From Triatoma infestans (Eukaryota > Arthropoda > Insecta > Hemiptera > Reduviidae): DNA of 64,000 nt. Where the stretch lies: positions 1 through 64,000 of the forward strand of contig JAAEAF010003405.1 of NCBI GenBank assembly GCA_011037195.1, read 5' to 3'. The notes beneath the pieces were generated by a model that saw nothing but the letters and a program-made list of their open reading frames with translations, was not told the origin of the DNA and did not search any database. Both the position numbers and the translations under genes were made by a program. This document shows positions 21,672 through 31,800 of the stretch, piece after piece; within the stretch, counting starts at the first letter, position 1, and every line of letters begins with the position of its first letter.

Positions 21672-21815
21672 ATAGATATTTTACGTATTAGAGATAGCCT
21701 GCTTCATTTAGTGGTCATCGACCGGTTTCGGACTTATGCCCTTCATCAGGATATCATGACACAAAATGTAGCAGGTTATCATGGAAAATATCTTTGATGT
21801 TTTCCAACTCCACGG
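21672..21815. mobile_element. Hammerhead fold-back element, complete small copy
   Basis: Left arm TAGCCTGCTTCATTTAGTG (21695-21713) and right arm CACAAAATGTAGCAGGTTA (21760-21778) are near reverse complements, and the pairing continues outward through AGATATTTTAC and ATGGAAAATATCT. The loop between the arms is almost entirely the hammerhead core on the minus strand. Confidence 0.75.
21716..21755 (-). ncRNA. Minimal type I hammerhead ribozyme candidate, best preserved core
   Basis: On the minus strand: TATC (stem I), CTGATGA (canonical core), A, GGGC-ATAA-GTCC (stem II with one G-U pair), GAA, ACCGGT (3-bp stem III), C (cleavage position), GATG (stem I). Every invariant core base is intact. 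As in the other copies there is one extra base between the core and stem II. Confidence 0.7.
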
Positions 21816-21989
21816 AGTGAGGCAGTATAACATAAATTACTAATCTGAAAAAGATAATGTAAAAGTTATTTATTCTATACACAATTACATTAGTTTATAG
21901 TAAATATATAATTATTTAAGTTATATATTGCTAATACATGATTATATATTAGTTTTATATATGTATATGATTTTATAGTTACGTACACA

Positions 21990-22150
21990 GATATTTGTTG
22001 TGGTTGGTTTCGCAGACGTAGAAAGCATCAGAGATATTTTCTGTGATAGCCTGGTTCTTTTGTGCCGGTCTTCAAACAGTGTGATAACTGAATTTGGTCT
22101 GTGCAAGTCTATGTTATCACACTGTTTGACAAAATATCCTGAAAATGGGT
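21990..22150. mobile_element. Hammerhead-family fold-back with ribozyme deleted
   Basis: It starts with the family head (GGTTTCGCAGACGTAGAAAG, CATCAGAGATATTTTCTGTG) and has CAAACAGTGTGATAAC (22074-22089) inverted as GTTATCACACTGTTTG. Where the ribozyme should sit only GTGCCGGTCTTCA remains, so the core has been lost by internal deletion. The longer frames on both strands here are shadows of the repeat. Confidence 0.7.
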
Positions 22151-22364
22151 GGAACCAAAAAAAAAACAAACAGCGGAATATATCTTTGATACACTTAGAT
22201 ACTATTGTAGTTTCTCTTTTTTTTATTTTCTCTAGAGCAAGATGGCGAATTTCAACTACAAATCGAATCATTTACTGAAAATCTGTTGTAATTATTCTAT
22301 AAAAGATTATTCAAAAAAGCAACTGAAAGATGAATGCATCAAATAAAATTTAAGACTGACAGGG

Positions 22365-22445
22365 GAATCGAATCCATTATTGCAAAATACACCACCTCTT
22401 CTTGGCGTCGCCCCACTTAGCAAACCAGGCGGCCACTAGGATAAA
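22365..22445 (-). repeat. Possible tRNA-like remnant
   Basis: The minus strand reads GTTTGCTAAGTGGGGCGA and then GGATTCGATTCCCC, similar to A and B boxes at plausible spacing. It is a different sequence from SINE family A and too decayed to classify. Confidence 0.3.
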
Positions 22446-22789
22446 GAATTGCATTTAATTTGATTTATAGTTGTTTCGCAATTCGGTAATTATTATAATC
22501 CATTAACTTACAGATTTCCTACAAAAATGTAGTCTTTTTTATAGATTGTTTCTTTATTACATCATTTTTATTCTGCTATTGCCTTTGCACTGCTTTCTTT
22601 TAATTCGGCATCGTTTAGGAGTTGCTTATTTTATTATATAAAAATAGTAAAAGAAAATATTACTTGTTTGTCACTCTCCAGAAATAATGCTTTAATTTTT
22701 CAGTTATATGCGATTTTATGAAAAAAAGCTTCCTAAATGTTTTTTTGAAACTTCTTGTTATTAATTAATTTAACAAATAGCTACAACTA

Positions 22790-23100
22790 TTATTATTTTT
22801 CCTTTTTTTTTTTAAAAGGAAAAATCATTTAAGATTGGGGAGGGGTGATCGAATTTTCTTTTAAGTGACATTCCTTATTATTATATATATAAATTAATAA
22901 TAATATACTAATATAATTATCTAATGTAATATAAAAAAAAATTATAATATATAAAATAAAAAATATAATATATATAATATAAAAAATATAAATAAAGTAC
23001 ATAAATAATTATAATATATAATATCCACACTGTCACCAAAAAAAAAATGTTAATGTTTCCTTCACTTTATGAGTCAATTCTTATTAATTTTGGGTTGATA
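22790..23100. other. Very AT-rich, low-complexity stretch
   Basis: ATAATATATAAAAT-type repeats dominate from 22880 to 23020. No gene is seen. Confidence 0.6.
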
Positions 23101-23301
23101 AAAACGAATATGACAACGAAAAATGTTTATTAGCTCTAGTTTCTGTGATACACAATAGGTGACAGCTTTTCATTCTAAAGGATTAAGAGAAAACCGTAAA
23201 TATTAATGACTTATGATAACAACGTTAAAAGTGTGATCGCTTTTTTTTAATGACCGTAAATAAAGAGTAAATAGTACTTAACAATATATAATAATGTAAT
23301 A

Positions 23302-24057
23302 TCAATTAGTAGTTTCATGAGATCGCTGTCTTTTGGCTTTCCTCTTGTAAGTGAGTTCGGGAGCATCTCTACACACAAACCAGCAGTAATCCGCAAGCAT
23401 TGCTTCATTCCAGCGGCCCTGATATCTTCGTTCCATCACATAAATATCCTGATGGAACCTTTCTCCGTGCTCGTCACTGACAGCTCCACAACTAAGGGGG
23501 AAAAAATCGAGATGGGAGTGGAGAAAATGGATTTTTAGTGACATGTTGCATCCGAGCTGATGGTATTTTTGTAGAAGTGTTGTCACCAACTGAGTGTAGT
23601 TATCATCTCTTTTGTTTCCTAAAAATCCATGCATAACTCCCTTGAGAGCTTCCCAAGCTTCCTTTTCTTTCCCTTTCAAAACTAGGTCAAACGCAGGATC
23701 TTTTACAAGTTGACGTATTTGCGGCCCAACAAAGATGCCTTCCTTAACTTTTGCATCACTTAATCTAGGAAATTTTTCTCTCAGGTATTTAAAAGCCTGG
23801 CCTTCTCGGTTCATGCCTTTGACAAAATTTTTCATTAAACCCAGCTTGATATGTAGGGGTGGAAGAAGAATATCTTTTGGATCCACGAGAGGCTTAGCAA
23901 CGACATTTTTCTCACTAGAGTTAAGATTTCTTGTAGGCCAATCTACTTGAATATAATGTGATTTCCTATCCCTACTGTCCCACATACATAAAAAACAACA
24001 GTACTTAGTGTACCCCAATTGCATTCCTAAAAGTATAGCAATGACTTTAATAATCAA
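23302..24057 (-). CDS. Multicopy transposon-like protein, 'GERFHQDI' family, C-terminal 251 codons
   Basis: This is the longest uninterrupted frame in the window and the most protein-like. It begins KVIAILLGMQLGYTKYCCFL, then has a Cys pair (CCFLCMWDSRDRKSHYIQ), LLPPLHIKLGLMKNFVKGMN, EGIFVGPQIRQL, CNMSLKIHFLHSHLDFFPLS, AVSDEHGERFHQDIYVMERR and YQGRWNEAMLADYCW, ending in a basic tail and TAG/TAA. From memory this matches a protein family present in many copies in insect and some other invertebrate genomes, usually without an assigned function. Its copy number suggests transposon or selfish origin. The listed start is a TTG; the first ATG is codon 12, and family members extend further upstream, so the N-terminus is missing or on another exon. 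Whether the conserved acidic and His residues form a nuclease site is unknown to me. Confidence 0.7.
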   Translation of the reverse strand: MIIKVIAILLGMQLGYTKYCCFLCMWDSRDRKSHYIQVDWPTRNLNSSEKNVVAKPLVDPKDILLPPLHIKLGLMKNFVKGMNREGQAFKYLREKFPRLSDAKVKEGIFVGPQIRQLVKDPAFDLVLKGKEKEAWEALKGVMHGFLGNKRDDNYTQLVTTLLQKYHQLGCNMSLKIHFLHSHLDFFPLSCGAVSDEHGERFHQDIYVMERRYQGRWNEAMLADYCWFVCRDAPELTYKRKAKRQRSHETTN

Positions 24058-24904
24058 TAATAATATAATAATATAAAATATAATTAATAATAATATAATA
24101 ATTACTAATATAAAATATTATTAGTATTATACGATTCTATCGATTGTTGTAATATTAATAAAAATTTAATACGTTGCCAAAATTCTGAATTTGAAGAAAA
24201 TCGAATTGCTGGAAGCACGACAACGCTAGACAACGCTGCAAATTTGGATATTTTCAATTACATGTTTCACACCAGATTATTTTTTGTATTTCTTATCGGA
24301 TCTACTTTTGTGCTGGCAATGCCCAAACTGAAAATCTGTTTGAACTTCCTGCAGTTTTTTTTATTTAATTTGAACTGAAGATGAAATATTTATATTAATA
24401 AAAAACATACTATTAGGAATAATTAAAAAAAAAAAAAAATCATTTCTGCTAGATACTATTATAATTGGGAACGTATTTCTATATTGATCGAGAAAAAAAT
24501 AAAAAAATTGATGATAAAAATGAATCGCTGATTCGTCTCAATTAAATGAGGTCGTGTTTCACTAAATTGCCCTTTTTACAGCTGTTCACTGAAGTCATCC
24601 TATTAGGTAACAATGAATCGATTTTCTCAATAAAAATTTCCCAGCATCCCAGAATGTTTCTTTTATTTTTATTTTATTAACTGACAATTTAAGGATGCAT
24701 TCTTTATTGTCACTGGTGGTGCGTCTTCGATTATTTTTCTTAGAAAATATGAAGGATGCAGGATATAGGATAGTTAAATATTTTAAATATAATTTAAAAA
24801 TATCAATTAGAGAAAATTTATACGTGCTGGCAAAAAGTGTACATGGAACAGGTGACGAAAGACAAAACACTTGACCCCCCCCCTATGGAATGCCGACCAT
24901 TCAA

Positions 24905-25045
24905 AAGGCTTCTTGAGGTTAGTGTAAACTTCTAATGCTAAAACGAAATCTCGTGTGTTGTTTCAGCTATCCTGAAGACAATATGGGCGAAACGTCTGTT
25001 TATAACAAACCACCGACGCGGTCTCAACGCGAAGTCCTGTTCATT
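24905..25045 (+). repeat. Second ribozyme-like repeat type
   Basis: CCTGAAGACAATATGGGCGA and AACGTCTG, then ACAAACCACCGACGCGGTCT and CAACGCG, recur in changed form at 55825-55895 (GGCGAAATGTCGG, ACTAACGCGGTCTCAAC). CTGAAGA plus GCGAAACGTC has the spacing of a hammerhead core, but stem II does not pair well. Confidence 0.4.
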
Positions 25046-25064
25046 TACATTAAAGTTTATGGTC

Positions 25065-25200
25065 CGGTCTGACTACAGTGAATTATGTTTGGGCTATTCT
25101 GAATCTTAGGTGGATTAGACCCGGGTCTAGACTTGGGACACAGTTTGTTTGTTTTTCTTTCGCCTAGCTGCATGGATCCAGTAGGGTTTTGATCTCTCCT
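25065..25200 (+). mobile_element. LINE 3' end, same family as 2258-2662
   Basis: The plus strand encodes IVNYVWAILNLRWIRPGSRL, matching NLRWIRSGSGF at the end of the 2258-2662 copy, followed by a similar 3' end (CTAGCTGCATGGATCCAGTAGG). Only the last few dozen codons remain. Confidence 0.65.
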
Positions 25201-25530
25201 CTCACACGAATGATAATAAAAGAGTATAGGAAGTTTAAGGAAAATCGTTGGAACTATTTTCGAGAAAATTGTGAAAAACTTAAAAAAAAGCAAGAAAGAA
25301 ATTCAATAAAGAAATCGCACTTCCGGTTGATGGATTTTGACGATTATCTTATTTACAAAATTTGGTGGTGGTGGTAACCAAACGGAATATCAATTTGAGC
25401 TTCAAGGATTTTTGTTTTCTAGATATTTTTTTTTACAAACAACACACATACATACATGCACACACATACATCATCCCCCCTCCAAAAAGTTTGTTTTTTT
25501 GTACTCACAGGAAACCATGAATTTCTGGTG
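25200..25530 (+). repeat. Microsatellite-bearing dispersed repeat, copy
   Basis: It contains TCGCACTTCCGGTTGATGGA (25314-25333), ATCAATTTGAGCTTCAAGGA and a CA-rich tract (25439-25470), the same order as the copies at 31430-31800 and 60740-61210. The part beyond the CA tract is missing. Confidence 0.65.
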
Positions 25531-25934
25531 AAAACTTAATTTTGGGAATTTAACACTATTGCAATAGTTCCTCCTATCAGGTGCACGAGAAACTAAAAAT
25601 CAACATAGCATAGAATTTTCTCAATAATATTTTAAAATAAATTATAAGAAAATTTTAATTATACAATCAAACCACTCCCACTCTGCACACGGAAAATAAT
25701 TAAAATATTATTTACGCTAGTGTGGCAATCCATTAGCAGCTCGCTCAGTACGTGCTGAGAGAGGTATGGCATCAGCGAGGAGTGGCTCGTTATTTTGGCA
25801 GGATGATGATGATGATGGTATGGAATTGGCTTAGGTTTACATAAAGGCTACCTAAGTATAGTAATTGCCTGCCATTAGGCCGTCCTGTGTTCCTAATGCA
25901 CAACAGGCGGTAAACTCCCTTCTTGCTCATTCGC

Positions 25935-25960
25935 TCTCTCTCTCTCTCTCTCTCTCTCTC
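25935..25960 (+). repeat. (TC)n microsatellite
   Basis: About 13 CT units in a pyrimidine-rich neighbourhood. Confidence 0.9.
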
Positions 25961-26559
25961 ATACACTCAACATAGGCATTAGGTGTGCTAAAGTATCTCC
26001 ATAGCAACTGTTCTGATTCTCTCTCTCATCCACCCACCTGCCCCCTATCATATTCTTTCTCCCTCTTACACATGCTCTCATAATGTTGGGGACCAGATTT
26101 TTCAGTCAAATGAAGAAAATAAAATTAAAGCTTTTAAATGGAATTTCGTATTAGTATCGATATAAATAAAAGTGTTTTATATTTCTATCGATAAAAAAAA
26201 AAAAAAGTAATGTTTTCTGACTGAAAATTATTTCGAAACGACCGGCAGAATGATATTAGAAATTGTTTTACTGTAACCAAGACATAATTTAATTATTAAC
26301 GAAAAATCAACAAAGTAAATGATACTTTCGTTCTGTCAACTGAATAAAAATAAATTAGTTTTTCCTGCAACTGTATGATAAAGTAAGATTAATTAAGTAA
26401 AAAATAGTACTTGAAGTTTCTTTCTATATGTTGAAAAAATTTGTTCGACACTCACTCAAATTCCTCTTACTTCTAATTAATGCAATTTAATTAAGAAATT
26501 TTCTTGAAAATTGTAACATTACAATCTTTAGTTCGGGGTGTTAATTGTATACTAGAGCG

Positions 26560-27110
26560 GCCTTAAGTGGACCATCCTATATGAAGTTCTAAGAAAGCTT
26601 GAACAAATTTAAATTTACACTAACTTCTAATATCCCTCTAAAATCAATTTTTTTTTGTCATAAAAATGTTTCAAATAAAAGTGAAACGTTTGGGGAATCT
26701 TTGCAGCAAGCATTCCAAACTTAAAGAAAATAGTTTTAATTGTTAGCGAGAAAATTAAAAAAAAAATTCAGAAAACGTATTCTTTTAAATCGTACTTCCG
26801 AAAAGTCGACTTTATTCAAATTTGGAATTATTTCAATGTTTAAATATTCTATCAATTGAAAAAAAAAATATGTGTGGTTAGTGTACTAATATTTTGGTTT
26901 CATGGATATCGTAAAAGCATTTTCGAAAATATTGGAGAAAATATACAAATATAGAAATAGAACAGAATGTTTTTATTGCGAAAGCCTAACGTCACAACAC
27001 CCACAGAACCCATGACTGTAAAAAATGACAGAATATCCGTTTAAAAGAAAAACTTTTTCATACTCACGAACTTTAAGACACGCATTTCCGGTGAAAATTC
27101 CATTTTTAAA
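26560..27110 (+). repeat. Diverged dispersed-repeat copy
   Basis: Landmarks include GAAAATAGTTTTAATTGTTA, CGTACTTCCGAAAAGTCGAC and CGCATTTCCGGTGAAAATTC (27082), in the family order. No microsatellite remains. Confidence 0.45.
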
Positions 27111-27411
27111 ATCTTATAGCGATACGAGAATACAATAAATAGTTTTTAAAGAATTGTATTTTTAATATGTTTTACAAATGGTTACCCATTACAAATATTT
27201 GCAAAGCGAAATTGATATTAGAGAAATTATTGTTTGCATTTATCGTGTTAATTTAAAACTGCAGCTAGCAGAATTTAAATTTAAATAAAAAATAAATAAA
27301 AAAAACGCCTCGCGTCTTTTCAGATTTGCATATATATTCTTTATTTATTAAAAAACAGTTTTCTAGCTTTGCTTTTAGTGGTCTATTTTTATTTTTATTT
27401 TTTTTTTCCAG

Positions 27412-27564
27412 CACCAGCACAATAAAACGCTTGATGAAAAAGCGTGCTGGCCAAATCAAAACAAACATCTGTTCGATGTTCACAGTTGGCCAGCCCAGCT
27501 TTTCGCTCTCTATAAGGCTTCATTTACATTCAGCGCAGCTGTATTTTGCTGGAAACGTGACTGA
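27412..27564 (+). CDS. Candidate terminal coding exon, 50 codons
   Basis: A strong-looking acceptor (a T-rich run 27386-27407 then CCAG, ending at 27411) is followed by an open frame reading HQHNKTLDEKACWPNQNKHL, then FDVHSWPAQLFALYKASFTF and SAAVFCWKRD, then TGA at 27562-27564. The stretch is less AT-rich than its surroundings and the peptide is Trp- and His-containing with no low complexity. No family is recognised, no upstream exon was found, and a different frame over the same bases is also open, so chance cannot be excluded. Confidence 0.3.
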   Translation, partial: HQHNKTLDEKACWPNQNKHLFDVHSWPAQLFALYKASFTFSAAVFCWKRD

Positions 27565-27954
27565 AAAGTTTTATTTGAATCATTTCTTATAAAAGAATTT
27601 TCTTTTATTTGATTTATTTTATTGCTTTTCCATATTTTTAATTGATTTCATTAAAACATGTGGCAAAAACAATTGTGTTTTGTCAGAGGCCGAAAACTTA
27701 TTTGGATTTACAGTATCAAGATGAAGCCATATCAATCCTGAAGAAATTGTATGATCAAAGATGAGCGCTGAAAATAACTACTGATAGATATTATAAAATA
27801 ATGGCTGGTTTTTCGTGTTATAGCTCAAGACACTATTCTGATGGCAAACACTCAAGAAGCTTCTCCAGACATCCATTATGGAATGAAGAGAGCAATTTTG
27901 GATCAAGGGCGCGGATGGCATGGAAAAGGAAGGTCTTACAGATGGGAAGGAATG

Positions 27955-28085
27955 CATTCCACATTGTAATGGTGTAGAACTGAAACCTCGATCAGTTTTA
28001 GGTGTGCTCGTTTCAAGAGATGGAAAAATTGATCCGGAAATTTTAAATATGATTCGCAAATGTGTAATAACAAATTTATAATATA
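27955..28085 (+). pseudogene. Possible small LINE reverse-transcriptase remnant
   Basis: The frame VLGVLVSRDGKIDPEILNMI followed by RKC resembles the LINE block YLGxxxSxDGxIxxEIxxRIxKA that lies just after the catalytic palm. It is short and not supported by neighbouring motifs. Confidence 0.35.
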
Positions 28086-28818
28086 ATGGTTGTCGCGTAT
28101 TTAAAACCCCGAGAATTTAAATTGCTTAGATTTCCTGCGGCAGTTTAGCTTGTTGGCCGCCAGGCGAACTGTACTATTCTATTTGGGGGTTATTAACCCT
28201 GAATTATTTAAATTTCAAGTTTATAATCATTTCTTATCACGCTTTAATTGTCTAACATTTTTATATTATTTTGGCTGAAACGCTACAAAGCCTCTGATTG
28301 AGCCCAGCTCAGGCACTATTTGTCTTACCTTCAGCCAATCAAATTCATCCGTTTGGCGTACGAACACTTGTGTCTGTCCCCCAAGGGAAGCGTCACTTTG
28401 ACTTTGTCTTCTGTGCCAGCCATTACCACATATTAATTACTTACTTGACACTTTATCTCGCCTCTGTGTGTGCGTGGCGTTATCAGTTATTTATGCGTTT
28501 TGTAAGTGGAAATTTCATTTTTTGTAGCCTAACAGCTCAAATTTACTTCAGCAATTGAAGTTGTACAATCTTTAGTCGATTCATCTCTGTTCTGTGTAAT
28601 CGTCTTCACCAAGTTGGGCTGTTTGAATACTTCAACCTGTTTTCAGCTAATTTATTCTCGCAACATATTGCTACAAATCACATATACAAGCTTGGTAAAA
28701 CTTATTGGGTAATGTAGCTTTTATTCTCTATTTTTATTAATTACTATTATTTATTATTATATTTTCTTCTCTCTTTCGAGCTACTTAACTTTATATATTT
28801 AAGTGTTGCATTTTAACC

Positions 28819-28838
28819 ATAACTCTTAGCAAGACCTT
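28819..28838 (+). repeat. Target-site duplication, left copy (20 bp, perfect)
   Basis: ATAACTCTTAGCAAGACCTT is repeated exactly at 29381-29400. Confidence 0.9.
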
Positions 28839-29380
28839 AAATATTTATCTGTATGCAGTAAATAGTTTAAAACTCCGAAACTCTTTAGTGCTATTAGATT
28901 AAGTCAGATATATGTTTGTTTTAATATCCATTGTCTTCAACTTTTTTTTTTTTATTTTTTTTTATTTTGTCATTATTTTACGCAGGTGCTGAATTTCATT
29001 TATTTTATCAGAATAGTTAGTATTATTTTATATTATATTTTACTGTACCTTTCTAGATTATTTAGACAAAGAGCTGTCAATATTTTATTTTATTTTTCTT
29101 TTGGAATTTCGTTTATTTCATTTGTTTCACATTGTTGTTTTTATTTATAATATTACTATGAATAATATTTATTAATTTTATTATTATTATCATTATTATG
29201 ATTTAATTTCATTTTTTTTATATAATTTTTATTATTATTATTTTCTTATTTGAAATATTATGTATATACACACTACATTGTAATACTGATATTGTAATTG
29301 TATATTGAAAGTATAATGAGGGCAACTCATTGCTACAAGTGTTAAACTTATAAGCAATAAATAAATAAATAAATAAATAA
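28839..29380 (+). mobile_element. Retroposed 542-bp insertion with (AATA)n tail
   Basis: The insert is flanked by a perfect 20-bp target-site duplication and ends at the right in GCAATAAATAAATAAATAAA-type repeats, the hallmarks of a non-LTR retroposition in plus orientation. The sequence is T-rich with a long pyrimidine stretch (28940-29260). The last 110 bases (AGGGCAACTCATTGCTACAA just before the tail) look like a LINE 3' untranslated end. There is no coding sequence, so it is either a strongly 5'-truncated LINE or a non-autonomous passenger. Confidence 0.8.
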
Positions 29381-29400
29381 ATAACTCTTAGCAAGACCTT
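29381..29400 (+). repeat. Target-site duplication, right copy
   Basis: Exact partner of 28819-28838. Confidence 0.9.
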
Positions 29401-29899
29401 TTGTGCAGAGTGGTTAAATTCAAGAATTTGGCTACTAGCAGGTTCTTCACTTACTACAAGGCTGAAACCAGGTAATTACGCCAGGTACTTTATTATATTT
29501 CGCAAATGCCTTTCATTTAATATTTTTGCCATTCTATTGGGCATCTTTTACTTGTGCCATGTGTAAAACTTTCTATTTGTTTTCAGCTAACCTCACCCAT
29601 ACTCACTTATTTGAGTATTTTACTGCTTTAGTTTCTTGTATCCACTTTAAGCTGATCAGCTAAAGTTTACTGCTTACTAATACGTTTCTTCATTACAGAA
29701 ATAAGCATCTTTCTTATACGAGAATAGCTGTTTCGCCTGGTACGTTGACTGTAAACGCATAAATCTTCACATTATTTGGTCAAGGTTAAGGTACATTTCT
29801 TTTTACCTATTCATTTCTCGTTCCATTTAACAACTATTTCGTTGAATAGTTTAATCCTTCACTGTGAAGGGGTATTCGTATCTTGACCCACTCAATTAC

Positions 29900-30800
29900 C
29901 TTCTATTTTGTGACAACTTGTCTTCAGTTATAACCATTTCACTAACTTTTATTTAATCTTCAGGATTCAGGTTAACTCCTGATGGTCCTACGATATGGAA
30001 ATTGACACCCGTCTCACGGAAAAAGACATGGAGCTTGCTTAGACAAAGAGTCCGTCCGCTTGGCATGTAAGCTCGAGCATGCTGGCTGGGTGTATTTTCT
30101 CCATGGCGACGCTACCACAATTGCTTTCACTTCGGTTATAGATAGCATCAAGCCTATTCTGCTCTAAGCTCTGTGCAGAGCGTTTGAAAATAATACTGTA
30201 TTGTGGACGTTGGTGATTCAAGATCTTAATAAATAGAGATTTATTTGTTTGTTAATTCTTGATGGTGTTTTTTATTACCCCCCAGGTCTTCATTCCAGGT
30301 TTCTTTACTTTTGGACGTTAACTTTTCCGCACAATGGTAGCCAAGAAAGAATGAAGAAAGAGAGCAAACTGCGATTTTTAAATCGGTATATAATCCAAGC
30401 GCTTATATGGTGCCGGATGTAGTATAACATTAGATAAACCTATATAAAAAATGATAACAGCGGAATAGGAAAGACGGAGAAACGGGATCCGGAATGGAAA
30501 CTTCAGAGAGAAAGTCTGCTTACCAGATTTAAAAATAAGATTAGAAAACAAGCAACTATTATGGTACGATTATGTATGCAGTTTGGTTGGACACAAGTTC
30601 TGCATTCTTGGATTTTAGGCAATTGGTTTCGAGGTTCCAAATTTAGGCCGAGAAAGGCTAATACCTGGTGAACATGGGGTAGAGGAGGAAACAGTATGGT
30701 GACAATGAGCAGGCTACAGTAAAATAGGGTGAATTGTAAAAAATGGCTTGAGGCATTGCTCTACGCTTAAGGGCAGTAAGACGCTTAGAGAAAGAAGAAG
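29900..30800. other. Unassigned, moderately GC-richer DNA
   Basis: A block at 30020-30250 (CTCCATGGCGACGCTACCAC, ending AATAAATAGAGATTTATTTG) has the feel of an LTR or a retroposon tail with a polyadenylation-like AATAAA, but no partner copy is in the window. 30350-30790 is purine-rich without a gene. Confidence 0.3.
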
Positions 30801-30889
30801 AATAAGTAAAATACATGCTTGGCAGATACCTGAAAACGAAACCTGTTTTTAACTAATATTCTACGTTATATATTTCTATACATCTTATA

Positions 30890-31160
30890 TATTTGTTGTG
30901 GTGGTCGGTTCCGCAGAGCTGGAATGCTTCATTTTGTGGTCATCGTTTGGTTTCGGGCATTCGCCCATCTTCAGGATGAGTTTGTCAGACAGTGTGATAA
31001 CACAGACTTGCACGGAGCAAATTCAGTTTATACATTGAATTGTTTATATATTGAAAAAGAGTGTATAAACTGAATTTGCTCTGTGCAAGTCTGTGTTATC
31101 ACACTGTCTGACAAACGCATCCTGAAGATGACCACAAAAAATGTCTCTGATACCTTATAT
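30890..31160. mobile_element. Hammerhead fold-back element, large inverted pair
   Basis: Two inverted copies of the family meet near 31040. The left arm runs head (GGTTCCGCAGAGCTGGAATG), degraded ribozyme, GACAGTGTGATAACACAGAC, TTGCACGGAGCAAATTCAGT. The right arm repeats this in reverse (ACTGAATTTGCTCTGTGCAA, GTCTGTGTTATCACACTGTC). The right arm has CATCCTGAAGATGACCACAA, lacking the stem II, GAAAC and ACCGGTC parts (about 24 bases deleted). Confidence 0.8.
30941..30979 (-). ncRNA. Broken hammerhead copy
   Basis: CTGAAGA, stem II GGGC/GCCC and GAAAC are intact on the minus strand, but the stem III and cleavage part ACCGGTC has become ACCAAAC. It cannot cleave as a standard hammerhead. Confidence 0.6.
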
Positions 31161-31429
31161 ATTATTAGGTGAGAAGAAAAAAAAAATCGCCGAGTGTTCA
31201 ACTGTGATACTCTCTTCAGCAGGTGATATCCAGGTGTTCGGACAGTAAAGTTTGGTAGAAATGCGACAACCAAAACTCTACTTAATAGATTTTCCAAATG
31301 ATCTAGGAATTTACAATTAATAAATCTCTTTTCGGGAAAATTTTGATAACTCAGAAAGCTTTTCTTCCACTTTTTCTTTTAATCGATTTTTATCAAACAT
31401 GACACACTAGCAATACATTTAATAAACCT

Positions 31430-31800
31430 TAACATATGAAATGCCATTTTAGAGGAAAGTTAAAGTTTCCATTTCCTCAAGAAACTCTCAAAAAATACCT
31501 TTTTCCAGATAAAAATTTCAAATAAAAGTGGCTTGCCCTAACTATTTAGTCCATATGTAAATTTAATGAAAATCTTTTAAGCCAATTTCAAAGGTATTGC
31601 GAAAATCAGAAAATAGAAAAGTGTATACACTCAATAAATACAATCCAGTTATCCAATTTTAACGAAAGTCTGCATGTAGGACGCGATGATGGTACTTAAA
31701 CGAAATATCAAGTTTGAACTTTTTGCCACATTTAGTAATTTTGTTACATACACACACACACACACACACAAACTACGCAAAATCGCAAAGAAAAAAATAG
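31430..31800 (+). repeat. Microsatellite-bearing dispersed repeat, copy
   Basis: The order CATTTTAGAGGAAAGTTAAA, CAAATAAAAGTGGC, AACGAAATATCAAGTTTGAA, then a CA microsatellite (31748-31770), matches the 60740-61210 copy. The bases after the CA tract (ACTACGCAAAATCGCAAAGA) begin the second half and then diverge. Confidence 0.65.

Noticed and set aside
22000..22278. Overlapping 92- and 109-codon frames on both strands
   Set aside because: They run through a hammerhead-family fold-back repeat; the symmetry explains open frames on both strands.
25935..25960. CRISPR-like or regulatory GAGA/CT array
   Set aside because: It is a plain dinucleotide microsatellite; there are no spaced repeats.
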